64,000 bases of DNA, taken from an uncultured Streptomyces sp. Its GTDB lineage: Bacteria > Actinomycetota > Actinomycetes > Streptomycetales > Streptomycetaceae. Below, piece after piece: positions 41,041 through 49,500 of the stretch. Numbering within the stretch: position 1 is the stretch's first letter; each line of letters starts with the position of its first letter. Location of the stretch: assembly GCF_947488945.1 (NCBI RefSeq), contig NZ_CANLBS010000010.1, positions 221,405-285,404 of the forward strand, given 5' to 3'. The position numbers and the translations under genes are program-made. The notes beneath the pieces are model-generated. The model made no database searches, was not told the DNA's origin, and worked only from the letters and a program-made list of their open reading frames with translations.

Positions 41041-42969
41041 TCAGACCGCCGGCGGGGTCTCCGGCGTGCGGCGGCGCAGGACGAAGGTGGTGGCTCCGGC
41101 GGCGCCCGCCGCACCGCCCACCGCGGCCGCCGCGGCGGCCCAGGCGATGGTCGACCAGGACACGCCGTCGTCCGGGGAGGAGACCGACGCGGCGGTCCTG
41201 AGCGCCGCGCCGGAGTCGTCCGAACCCTCCGCCGAGGACGAGGACGAGACGGCGGCCGCGCCGTCCGCGGCGGGCTCGATCACCGTGAAGTCGACCTTGA
41301 GGGTGGTCGAGGGGTTGGGTGCGAGGAACCGCAGCCAGTGAGCGCCGGCGGTGACGTCGGCGGGGATCTCCACGTCGCCCTCGTACGCACCTGAGGCGTC
41401 GGCCTTCCACTGGCCGAGGATCGCGTCGTCGTCCAGCTTGATGGTGACGGTCTGCGAGGCGGGGAACTCGCTCACCCTGAAGTGCAGGGTGCCGCCGGGC
41501 TGGACCTCGCTTGCGGTGATCTCCGCCGTGGCGCCCGCCGCGTTGGAGGCGCTGGCCGGATCGCCGGTCGCCTCCGGGACCGGGGCGGCGGAGGACGATC
41601 CACCGGCCGCCGACCCGCCCGAGGCGGAACCGGAGGCGTCGGCGGCGGGTTCGGCGCCGGTGGTGACGGTGAAGTCGGCCCGCAGGCTGGTGGACGGGTT
41701 GGGCGCGAGGAAGCGCAGCCAGTGCGCGCCCTTCGTGGCGCCCGGGGGGACGGTGACGGAACCGGAGAACGAACCGTCGGCGCCGATCCCACCGGACCAC
41801 TGGCCGATGATCTCGCTGTCGTCGAGCTTCACCGTCAGCTGCTGGCCGGCGGGGAAGCCGGTCACCCGGAAGGAGACCTTTCCGCCCGCCGCGACGCTGG
41901 AGCCGGCGGTGATGGTCGCGGACGCACCGGTCGCACCCGTCGTCCCGCCGGAGCCGGAGCCGGTGGAGCCGGTGGAGCCGGTGGAGCCGGTGGAGCCGGT
42001 GGAGCCGGTGGAGCCTGAGCCGTTCGTGGCGGAACCGCTCCCGCCGGAGCCCGAACCCCCGGTGGACCCGCTGCCTCCGGCGGAGCCGCCGCCGCCCGTG
42101 GAGCCGCCGGCCGAACCCGCGGAACCGCCGGAACCGCCGGAACCGGAGGAGCCTCCCGAGCCGGCGGAGGTGACGGTGAAGTCGGCCTTGAGGCTGGTCG
42201 ACGGGTTCGGGGCCAGGAAGCGCAGCCAGTGGGCGCCCGCGCCGGTGCCGGAGGGCACGGTGACGGTGCCGGTGAAGGTGCCGTCCGCCTTCACCGCGCC
42301 GGTCCACTGGGCGAGGATGGCGTCGTCGTCCAGCTTGACGGTGACGTTCTGACCCTGCGCGAAACCGGAGAGCGCGAAGGTGAGTCTGCCGCCCGCGGCG
42401 ACCTTCGTGCCCGTCAGCCGGACCGCGGGGGCAGCGGGTTCGGCCGGCTTCGTCGGGGACGGAGCGGGCGTCGGGGTGGGTGTCGGGGTGGGTGTCGGGG
42501 TGGGGGTGGTGGCCGCCGTCACCGTCAGGGCTTCGCTCTTGACGCTGGTGCCCGGCGAGAGGAAGCGGAGCCAGTGACCGCCGCCGGCCACCGTGTCGGC
42601 GGGGACGGTCACCGCGCCGGAGAAGCCGCCGTCGGCATCGGTGGTGAACGCCTGGAGGAGCGCGCCGTCGTCGAGCTTGACGCTCAGCTTGGCCGAGGCG
42701 GGGAATCCCGTGACGGTGAACCCCACGTCGCCACCGGCCCGCACGGTGGCGGAGGCGAGCGTGACGGTGGGCGCGGCGACTTCGTCGGCCGCCAGCGCGG
42801 CCGGTCCGACCCCTCCGGTCCCGCCCGCAGCGGCGATCGGCATCGACAACACGCCGAGACCGATGGTCGCGCCGGCGGTGAGGGTGGCGACCCGCACCAG
42901 CCGGGCCCGTGCGCCGCGTGCCGCTTGCGCCGGTATGCGGCTGGTCCCGGTGGGTCTGTCAGAACTCAT
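41041..42969 (-). CDS. Iron-regulated cell-surface protein with four Ig-like repeats
   Basis: A 642-residue predicted surface protein: N-terminal signal (VRVATLTAGATIGLGVLSM), four repeats of about 80 residues, and a C-terminal membrane anchor (WSTIAWAAAAAAVGGAAGA) ending in RRR. Each repeat contains VKLDD.AIL.QW, then G.F.G.V.VP and GAHWLRFLAPNPSTSLKADF (the first repeat is diverged). Linkers are low-complexity: a (TP)n stretch, a Gly/Ser/Thr stretch with (GST)n, and a Ser/Ala stretch. There is no HtaA or NEAT motif I can recognise. AGGAG precedes ATG 42969 and an iron box lies 94 bp upstream, shared with the divergent esterase. I infer a role in ferric-siderophore or haem capture at the surface. 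Confidence 0.85.
   Translation of the reverse strand: MSSDRPTGTSRIPAQAARGARARLVRVATLTAGATIGLGVLSMPIAAAGGTGGVGPAALAADEVAAPTVTLASATVRAGGDVGFTVTGFPASAKLSVKLDDGALLQAFTTDADGGFSGAVTVPADTVAGGGHWLRFLSPGTSVKSEALTVTAATTPTPTPTPTPTPTPAPSPTKPAEPAAPAVRLTGTKVAAGGRLTFALSGFAQGQNVTVKLDDDAILAQWTGAVKADGTFTGTVTVPSGTGAGAHWLRFLAPNPSTSLKADFTVTSAGSGGSSGSGGSGGSAGSAGGSTGGGGSAGGSGSTGGSGSGGSGSATNGSGSTGSTGSTGSTGSTGSTGSGSGGTTGATGASATITAGSSVAAGGKVSFRVTGFPAGQQLTVKLDDSEIIGQWSGGIGADGSFSGSVTVPPGATKGAHWLRFLAPNPSTSLRADFTVTTGAEPAADASGSASGGSAAGGSSSAAPVPEATGDPASASNAAGATAEITASEVQPGGTLHFRVSEFPASQTVTIKLDDDAILGQWKADASGAYEGDVEIPADVTAGAHWLRFLAPNPSTTLKVDFTVIEPAADGAAAVSSSSSAEGSDDSGAALRTAASVSSPDDGVSWSTIAWAAAAAAVGGAAGAAGATTFVLRRRTPETPPAV
41962..42015 (+). 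repeat. Six perfect 9-bp tandem repeats inside the surface-protein gene
   Basis: GGTGGAGCC occurs six times without interruption, encoding the (GST)n linker on the minus strand. Changes in copy number would keep the frame, so linker length may vary between strains. A similar 12-bp unit (GTCGGGGTGGGT) at about 42470-42505 encodes the TP linker. Confidence 0.9.
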
Positions 42970-43062
42970 GGGTTCGACTCCTGTTGAGCAGAGAAGAGGA
43001 AAGGCGGAAGCGCGTGTGGCACCGGTCGACGGCGTTCACGAGGAAACGCCGGAGGTGCGTGC

Positions 43063-43081
43063 TTAGGTTAGCCTAACCAAA
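43063..43081. promoter_or_regulatory. Iron box between surface protein and esterase genes
   Basis: TTAGGTTAGCCTAACCAAA matches the iron-box consensus closely (TTAGGTTAGGCTAACCTAA, two to three mismatches). It lies 94 bp before the minus-strand surface gene and 92 bp before the plus-strand esterase gene. Confidence 0.9.
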
Positions 43082-43127
43082 CGAGTAAATCGTGACTCGG
43101 AGGCCGCTTTCACAGCTTCCGACCTGC

Positions 43128-43146
43128 GAAGGTAAGGTCCACCTCA
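43128..43146 (+). promoter_or_regulatory. Second, weaker iron box before the esterase gene
   Basis: GAAGGTAAGGTCCACCTCA keeps the AGGT..AGG..ACCT core but differs from consensus at about six positions. It is 27 bp before the esterase ATG, so each divergent gene may have its own operator. Confidence 0.55.
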
Positions 43147-43172
43147 CCGTCACCCCTCGTCGGAAGTGCGCC

Positions 43173-44432
43173 ATGCCTGTCTCCCCGCCCCCCACCGGAG
43201 CCCCGCGCCGCCCGCCCCGCGTCCCGCGCCCCGACGCGGTCCCGAGGATCGCCACCCCCGCCGCCGCGCTGCCCGGCCCGGAAGGCGTGGAGGCGTACTG
43301 GCGGGAGGTGAGCCGGCGCGGCACACCGCTGGTGACCCCCGATCCGGAGGGCAGCGGGGACCACGTCGCGGTGACGTTCCTCCGGCGCGGCACCCCGGCC
43401 ACCCGCGCGGTCCAGGTGCTGCCCAACAAGATCGGCGACCCCCGCGCGCCGGAGGGCAACCTGATGGAGCGGCTGGCGGGGACGGACGTCTGGCACTGGA
43501 CACTGCGCCTGCGCCACGACTGGCGGGGCACGTACGACTTCTACGTGGACGAGGGCGAGGGCCCGGCGCCCGAGGACCCCGGCTACTGGCCCGCTCTGCG
43601 CACCCGCCGTCACGGCGACCCGCTCAACCCCGCGTGGCTGCCCCGGCGCTGGAGCGCGGACCCGGTCCCGTACGCGGAGTTGCCGGCCGCGCCGCGGGCG
43701 GTGGACTGGACCCCGCGCGACGACGTGCCGCACGGCGTCCTCACCGAGCACGAACTGGACAGCGAACACCTCGGCGCCCGGTGCCGGGTGTGGCGGTACG
43801 AACCTGCGGCCGGCTACCGGCCCGCCGGAGACCTGCCCGTCCTGGTGCTGCTGGACGGCGAGCACTGGGGGCCGCTGCTGGGCCTCCCCCACCTGCTGGA
43901 CAACCTGATCGCCGACGGCAGCATCCCGCCGCTGGTCGCTCTGCTCAGCGACTCGGTGGACCCGGACACGCGCTGGGACCGGCTGACCTGCCGCCCGGAG
44001 CACACCGCCTTCCTGACGGACGAACTGCTGCCGTGGGCGGCCGCGTCGCTGCCGCTGACGGACGACCCGGCGCGCACCGCGATCGCCGGACAGAGCCTGG
44101 GCGGGCTCACCGCCGCCTACGCCGGACTCACCGCCTCCGACCGGTTCGGCCACGTGCTGGCCCAGTCGGGCTCCTTCTGGTGGCCGGACGGCCCGGACGC
44201 CGAGTGGCTGACCTCGTACGTCGCCTCGACACCGCGCGTACCGGTGCGCCTGCGGCTCTCCTTCGGGGACCAGGAGTGGGTGGCGCTGCCGGCCGCCGCG
44301 AGGCTGCGGGACGCGCTCACTGCGGCGGGGTACGACGACGCGGTGTACGTGCCGTTCAACGGCGGTCACGACTACCTGTGCTGGCGCACCGAACTGGCCG
44401 ACGGGCTGGTGGAAGCGTTCGGCGGACACTGA
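43173..44432 (+). CDS. Enterochelin esterase-type alpha/beta hydrolase (Fes-like)
   Basis: A 419-residue cytoplasmic hydrolase. The N-terminal lid/Ig-like domain (TFLRRGTPATRAVQVLPNKI; DVWHWTLRLRHDWRGTYDFY) and the C-terminal esterase domain follow Fes/IroD order. Catalytic residues: Ser308 in AGQSLGG, His399 in GGHDYLCW, and an acid in LSFGDQEW. VLLDGEHW is the oxyanion-strand segment. Fes opens the Ser trilactone of ferric enterobactin, releasing iron. GGAAG precedes ATG 43173; two iron boxes lie upstream. It matches the enterobactin-type synthetase 2 kb away. Confidence 0.92.
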   Translation: MPVSPPPTGAPRRPPRVPRPDAVPRIATPAAALPGPEGVEAYWREVSRRGTPLVTPDPEGSGDHVAVTFLRRGTPATRAVQVLPNKIGDPRAPEGNLMERLAGTDVWHWTLRLRHDWRGTYDFYVDEGEGPAPEDPGYWPALRTRRHGDPLNPAWLPRRWSADPVPYAELPAAPRAVDWTPRDDVPHGVLTEHELDSEHLGARCRVWRYEPAAGYRPAGDLPVLVLLDGEHWGPLLGLPHLLDNLIADGSIPPLVALLSDSVDPDTRWDRLTCRPEHTAFLTDELLPWAAASLPLTDDPARTAIAGQSLGGLTAAYAGLTASDRFGHVLAQSGSFWWPDGPDAEWLTSYVASTPRVPVRLRLSFGDQEWVALPAAARLRDALTAAGYDDAVYVPFNGGHDYLCWRTELADGLVEAFGGH

Positions 44433-44568
44433 GAGGCCGAGAGGGGGCCGGCCTCCGGGGCTGCGCTACCGGCTGGCGAAGTCATAGGGCGAGTGGGGCG
44501 GGGTGAAGGCCGGCGCCGTGGGATGACGGCCTGAAGCCTCGGCTGCCGCCCCCTGAAGCACGGGCGAC

Positions 44569-44919
44569 TTACGACCGAAGGCACTCCTCCTGCGGATCGA
44601 AGCAGACCAAGCCGTGCTCGCGGGCCAGTGCAGCGGCGTACGCGGATACTTCCTCGGCTTTGCCGTAGGACATGAGCAGGTACACGATCGGGCCCGATGC
44701 CTCGTCGATGACTCGGGGCGACGCCCACACGACACTGTGGTCGGCGTCGTCCGGGTACCGTGCGACGAGGGCTTCCACATACGCCACGATGCGCGGCGCC
44801 GGAGGCACGGCGACATCGTCCGACTCCAGGTGACGCCCGTAGAGCTCGTCGTACGTCGAGCTCGCAGCACGGTCGTCGAATGGGCGGTCGCCGTCCCACA
44901 CAGCAAGGTCGTAGCTCAC
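44569..44919 (-). CDS. Hypothetical protein
   Basis: A 116-residue acidic protein beginning SYDLAVWDGDRPFDD and containing IVAYVEALVARYPDD, VVWASPRVID and GPIVYLLMSYGKAEEVSAYA. Such proteins (opening MSYDLAVWxG) recur in Streptomyces and are uncharacterised. The start is GTG 44919 with a weak ribosome-binding site. It is slightly less GC-rich than its neighbours and has no visible link to the iron genes around it. Confidence 0.75.
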   Translation of the reverse strand: MSYDLAVWDGDRPFDDRAASSTYDELYGRHLESDDVAVPPAPRIVAYVEALVARYPDDADHSVVWASPRVIDEASGPIVYLLMSYGKAEEVSAYAAALAREHGLVCFDPQEECLRS

Positions 44920-44995
44920 AGCGCATCGTCGCGGGCAACACGTTCGTCGCGACCAGCAGGTCCTGCGATCTCTCTGTCAGTGATCCGTAAGAGCA

Positions 44996-45526
44996 CTACG
45001 AGTCCTGCTGCTCCAGCGCGTCGGCGAAGGCGCGGAGGGCGTCGGCCAGTTCCTGCTTGGTGGGTAGGTCATCCACCTTCTTCTCCAGACCGTCGATGCG
45101 CTCCGCCAGGTCGTCCAGGTCCGCCGGAGCTGTGGGGGTCGGTGTCGGGGCGTCCGTGGCGCCCGGGGACTCGGACGTCCCCGAGGTGTCCCCCGGCCCG
45201 GTCGAACCTCCCGCATCCGCACCGGCGACGCCGCCGTCGGTGCCGCCGTCGGTGCCGCCCGAACCGCTGACAGAACCACCGTCCGCACCGCCGGTGTCCG
45301 TGCCCCCGGCGTCACCACCGCCGTCGGATCCACCGCCGCTCACTCCACCGCCCGTGACACCGGCGGTTCCCGTGCTCGGCGTCTGATCGGACACCGGCGT
45401 CGCGCCGGAGCGCCCGTCGCCTTCGGCGGACACGGCTATCGCTCCGCCCACACCCAGCACCAGCACGGCAGCAGCACCGGCCAGCGCCACCGTCGTCCTG
45501 GCACGCAACTTCCCCTTGAGCGTCAT
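44996..45526 (-). CDS. Membrane-anchored protein with Gly/Asp/Thr-rich linker and C-terminal coiled coil
   Basis: A 176-residue protein: a basic N-terminus (TLKGKLRART), one membrane segment (VALAGAAAVLVLGVGGAIAV), then about 90 residues rich in Gly, Asp, Thr and Ser with GGTD/GGAD repeats, a (TP)n stretch, and a 40-residue helical C-terminus DLDDLAERIDGLEKKVDDLP continuing to ADALEQQDS with heptad pattern. Predicted exported or outside-facing. Function unknown. The start at 45526 is preferred over 45574 because the positive charge then precedes the membrane segment directly. Confidence 0.7.
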   Translation of the reverse strand: MTLKGKLRARTTVALAGAAAVLVLGVGGAIAVSAEGDGRSGATPVSDQTPSTGTAGVTGGGVSGGGSDGGGDAGGTDTGGADGGSVSGSGGTDGGTDGGVAGADAGGSTGPGDTSGTSESPGATDAPTPTPTAPADLDDLAERIDGLEKKVDDLPTKQELADALRAFADALEQQDS

Positions 45527-45616
45527 CCGACGGACACTAGCCGGGAACGGCCGCGGAGGGACTCCTTCCGGCACTTCGGCACACGGCGGCCGTACGGAAA
45601 CGGCCCTTCCCGGACC

Positions 45617-46324
45617 TCAGGCGTCCACCGGCCCCACCGCGCAGGCCGCCGCGTACCCGGCCGGGACCTCCACGTCGGCGACGGTCCAGCCGGGCGGGGC
45701 GGCCGGGTGCGGGCCGCAGCCGAGGTAGACCCCGGCGACCGAAGGGCCGGAGAGGCCCTCGCCGGTGGTTTTGACGTACGCCTCCTTGCGGGTCCAGCAG
45801 CGGGCGAACGCGGCAGGCCGTGACCCGGCCCCGGCGCGGGCGAGTTCCTCGCGTTCGGTGGGGTGCAGCACGGCGGCGACGTCCTCGATGAGCTCCGGGT
45901 CCGGGAGCTGCTCGATGTCCGCGCCCACCGGGGCGTCGGCCACGGCGATCAGGGCGAGACCGTGGGTGTGCGAGAGCGAGAAGTGCAGCCGGTCGCCGGC
46001 CGGGCCCGCGACGGCGGGGCGGCCGTGCGGGGCGCCGCAGCCCGGACAGGGCAGCCGGGTCATTTCGACGGCGGCCGGGTCCGTGTCCAGGTGGGCGCCC
46101 AGCACCTGACGGAGTGCCTGGTGGGCGGCGACGTAGACCGCGCGGTCGGCGGGGCGGCGGAAGGCGTCGGCGCGCCGGCGTTCGGCGGCGTCGAGGACGG
46201 TGGGTCCGTGTGCCGGGAACGCCGCCGCGCCGACCAGCCACAGCCGGGGCACGGGCCCCGGTGCGGCGGGGCGGCTCGGCGGCCCGGTCCAGGGGTCGGG
46301 CCGGAGCACGGCGGGCGCGTTCAC
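45617..46324 (-). CDS. 4'-phosphopantetheinyl transferase (Sfp/EntD type)
   Basis: A 235-residue enzyme that transfers phosphopantetheine from CoA to carrier-protein serines. Motifs: LHFSLSHTHGLALIAV (P2 region), GADIEQL (Mg/CoA-binding acidic pair, GVDIE in most homologues) and WTRKEAYVKTTGEG (P3). It presumably activates the aryl carrier and PCP of the adjacent siderophore synthetase. The start is GTG 46324; a 184-bp gap separates it from the synthetase gene, so it may have its own weak promoter or be the last gene of the operon. Confidence 0.92.
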   Translation of the reverse strand: MNAPAVLRPDPWTGPPSRPAAPGPVPRLWLVGAAAFPAHGPTVLDAAERRRADAFRRPADRAVYVAAHQALRQVLGAHLDTDPAAVEMTRLPCPGCGAPHGRPAVAGPAGDRLHFSLSHTHGLALIAVADAPVGADIEQLPDPELIEDVAAVLHPTEREELARAGAGSRPAAFARCWTRKEAYVKTTGEGLSGPSVAGVYLGCGPHPAAPPGWTVADVEVPAGYAAACAVGPVDA

Positions 46325-46508
46325 GCCGCGCCGGCGCCGGTCCGCCGCGCACACTCGCGCCGCGGAGCGGGACCGGAGCGCACGGTCCGGCCGTCCGGCC
46401 GTTCGTGCTCGACGGGCCACGGCGACCGCGGTCCGGCGGCGCCCGCCGGCACGGAACGGCTGGGCCGCCCCGGCCGGGGGCCGGGGGCGAACGGTCCGGG
46501 TGCGGCAC

Positions 46509-49500
46509 TCACGCGTCCCACTCCTTCAGGCGTTCGACGAGGACGTCGCCGATCCGGTCGAGGTACTGGTCCCGCAGCATCTGTGGATGGGTGCAGTCCA
46601 GGTCGTGGTTGACGACGCTACCCGTCACGTGCGGCCGCCATGCCTCGCGGGTCAGCCAGTCCTCGGCCCTCGGCGCGGCGGCGGTGAAGAAGACCAGGTC
46701 GCCGCGGAAGGTCCGCTGCCGGTGCTCGCGCATGAGGCGGGCGTGGTTCGGGACGACGTCCACGACGCGGGTAAGCGTGCGGTCGGAGAGTCCGGCGAGC
46801 CGGCTGCCCGCCTCGCGCAGGGTGGCGAGCACGTCCTCGCGGGTGCGTTCGCCGGTGCGCTCCAGGCCGGCCATCCGCAGCACCGCGGTGAGCGCGTCGC
46901 CCTCCTCGGGCGCGGGCCTCTCGCGCCACTGTTCGGCGGGGAACGCGTCGAGCAGGGCCAGCAGTTGGACCTCCTCCCCCGCTTCCTGGAGCAGCACGGC
47001 GACGGTCTGGGCGAGGACTCCGCCGACGGACCAGCCGAGCAGCCGGTAAGGGCCGTGCGGGTGGACCTCGCGGATGCGCGCGACGTAGTCGGCGGCCTCC
47101 TCCTCCAGTGAGCCGGGCAGCGGGCCGTCTTCGGTGAGGGCGCGGGCCTGGACCCCGTACAGCGGCTGGTCGGGGCCGAGGCGGTTGGCGAGGCCCGCGT
47201 AGCACCAGGAGATGCCGCCCGCCGGGTGGAAGGCGAACAGGGGTGGGCGGGAGCCGCCGGTGCGGAGCGGCAGGACGACGTCGAGGGCGTCCTCCTCGGC
47301 CACCTGCCCGTTCTCGAAGCGGGCGGCGAGGGCGGCCGGGGTGGGTGCGGCGAAGAGCGAGCCGACGGTCAGTCCGGCGCCGCACTCCTCGCGGACCCGG
47401 GCGACCAGCCGCATGGCGAGCAGCGAGGTGCCGCCGAGGTCGAAGAAGGCGTCGTCGGGTCCGACCCGCTCGGCTCCGAGCACCTCACCGAACAGCCGGG
47501 TGAGGGTCTCCTCCAACGGACTCGCGGGCGGGCGGGCGCCGTCGGTGCCGGTGAACACCGGTGCGGGCAGAGCGCGTCGGTCCAGCTTTCCGGCCGGGCT
47601 CAGCGGGAACGCGTCGAGGGCGACGACGGCGGTGGGCACCATGTGCTCGGGCAGGAGGCGGGCGACGCCGGCGCGCACCGCGGAAGGGTCGGCGCCGCCG
47701 GTGACGTAGCCGACGAGCTGCTGGTCTCCGGGGCGGTCCTCGCGCACCAGGGCGCAGGAGCCGTCGACGCCGTCCTGGGCGGCGAGGGCGGCCTCGATCT
47801 CGCCGAGTTCGATGCGCTGGCCGCGGAGTTTGACCTGGTGGTCGGTGCGGCCGAGGTATTCGACCTCGCCGAGGGCGGTCCAGCGGGCCAGGTCGCCGGT
47901 GCGGTACATCCGGCTGCCGGGGGCGCCGAACGGGTCGGCGACGAACCGGGAGGCGGTGAGGCCGGGCCGGTCGAGGTAGCCGTCGGCGAGCTGGCGTCCG
48001 GCGAGGTACAGCTCTCCGGGGATGCCGGGCGGGCAGGGCCGCAGCGCCGGGTCGAGGACGTGCAGGCGGGTGTTCCAGACCGGCTTGCCGATCGGCACCG
48101 GCCCGTCGTCCTCCGGGCTGCACGGGTGGTGGGTGACGTCGACGGCGGCCTCGGTCGGCCCGTACAGGTTGTGCAGTTCGGTGCCGGGCAGCACGCGGGC
48201 GAAGGCGTGCGCGGTCTCCCGCGGCAGCGCCTCCCCGCTGCAGAAGACGCGCTTGAGTCCGCCGCACTGCCCGGCGTCGGCCTCCGCGAGGAAGACCTGA
48301 AGCATGGAAGGCACGAAGTGGCAGGTGGTGACGGCCTGTTCGGCGATGACGCGGGAGAGGTGGGCCGGGTCCTTGTGGCCGCCGGGGTCCGCGACGACGA
48401 GGGTGGCGCCCTGGCGCAGCGGCCAGAAGAACTCCCAGACCGAGACGTCGAAGGAGGACGGGGTCTTCTGGAGCACCCGGTCCTCGGGCGTGAGCGGGTA
48501 GGCGTGCTGCATCCAGCGCAGCCGGTTGTCGATCGCCCCGTGGGAGACCACGACGCCCTTGGGACGGCCGGTGGAGCCGGAGGTGTAGATGACGTACGCC
48601 GGGTGGGCGGGGGTCAGCGGGCGGGCGGGGTTGATGGCGAGGTGGCCGGAGAGGTCGAGGCCGTCGAGGACGACGCGGGGGGTGCCCGCGTCCGCGGGGA
48701 GCCGGTCGGCGGTGTCGGTGACGGCACAGACGGGGCGGGCGTCCGCCAGCATGCCGGTGAGTCGCTCCGCCGGGTAGTCCGGGTCGAGCGGCAGGTAGGC
48801 GGCGCCGGTCTTGAGGACGGCGAGCAGCGACACGACGAGGTCGACGGAGCGCGGCAGGCTGAGCGCCACCACGGTGTCGACGCCGGCGCCGAGCGTCCGC
48901 AGGTGCCGGGCGAGCCGGTTGGCGCGGTCGTTGAGTTCGGCGTAGGTGAGGGTGACGGAGCCGTGCACGAGGGCGGTGGCGTGGGGCCTGGCCCGCGCGC
49001 GTGCCTCGATCGGGCCGATCAGTGTGGTGGCCGGGAGGTCGCGGTCGGTGCGGTTGAACTCCTCGACCACCAGGGCGTGTTCGGCGGGTGTGCCGAGGGA
49101 GTGGACCGCGAGCGGCAGGGCCGGGTCGGTGCCGGCGAGGCGTTCCAGCAGGGAGACGAAGCGTGCCTGGTGGGCGTCGAGCGCGGCCTCGTCGTAGAGG
49201 GCGGGGTTGCCGTCGTGGTCGACGCGCAGTCCGCGCCCGTCGGCGCGGTCGTAGACGTTGACCGTGAGGTCCTCGACGGGTCCGGCGGAGAGGTTGCCCG
49301 CGGTGGCCGGGGCGCCGGCGAAGGAGACGTCGTAGTCGAAGGGCATGACGTTGACCAGCGGGCCGACCAGGGCGCGGCCTTCGCCGAGCAGGCCGAGGTC
49401 GCGGCGGATGTCCTCGTACCGGTAGCGCTGGTGGCGGCGGGCGCCGCGGATGCCGAGGACGACCTGGCGGACGAGTCCGGCGAAGGTGTCGTCGGGGGCG

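Noticed and set aside
40730..41394. Plus-strand frames of about 200 codons right of the YncE promoter
   Set aside because: They start in repetitive GC-rich DNA, run antisense into the surface-protein gene and have no ribosome-binding site or domain.
46321..46521. A 66-codon frame between PPTase and synthetase as an MbtH-like gene
   Set aside because: It lacks the conserved Trp and NPFD-type residues of MbtH proteins and is Pro/Arg-rich.
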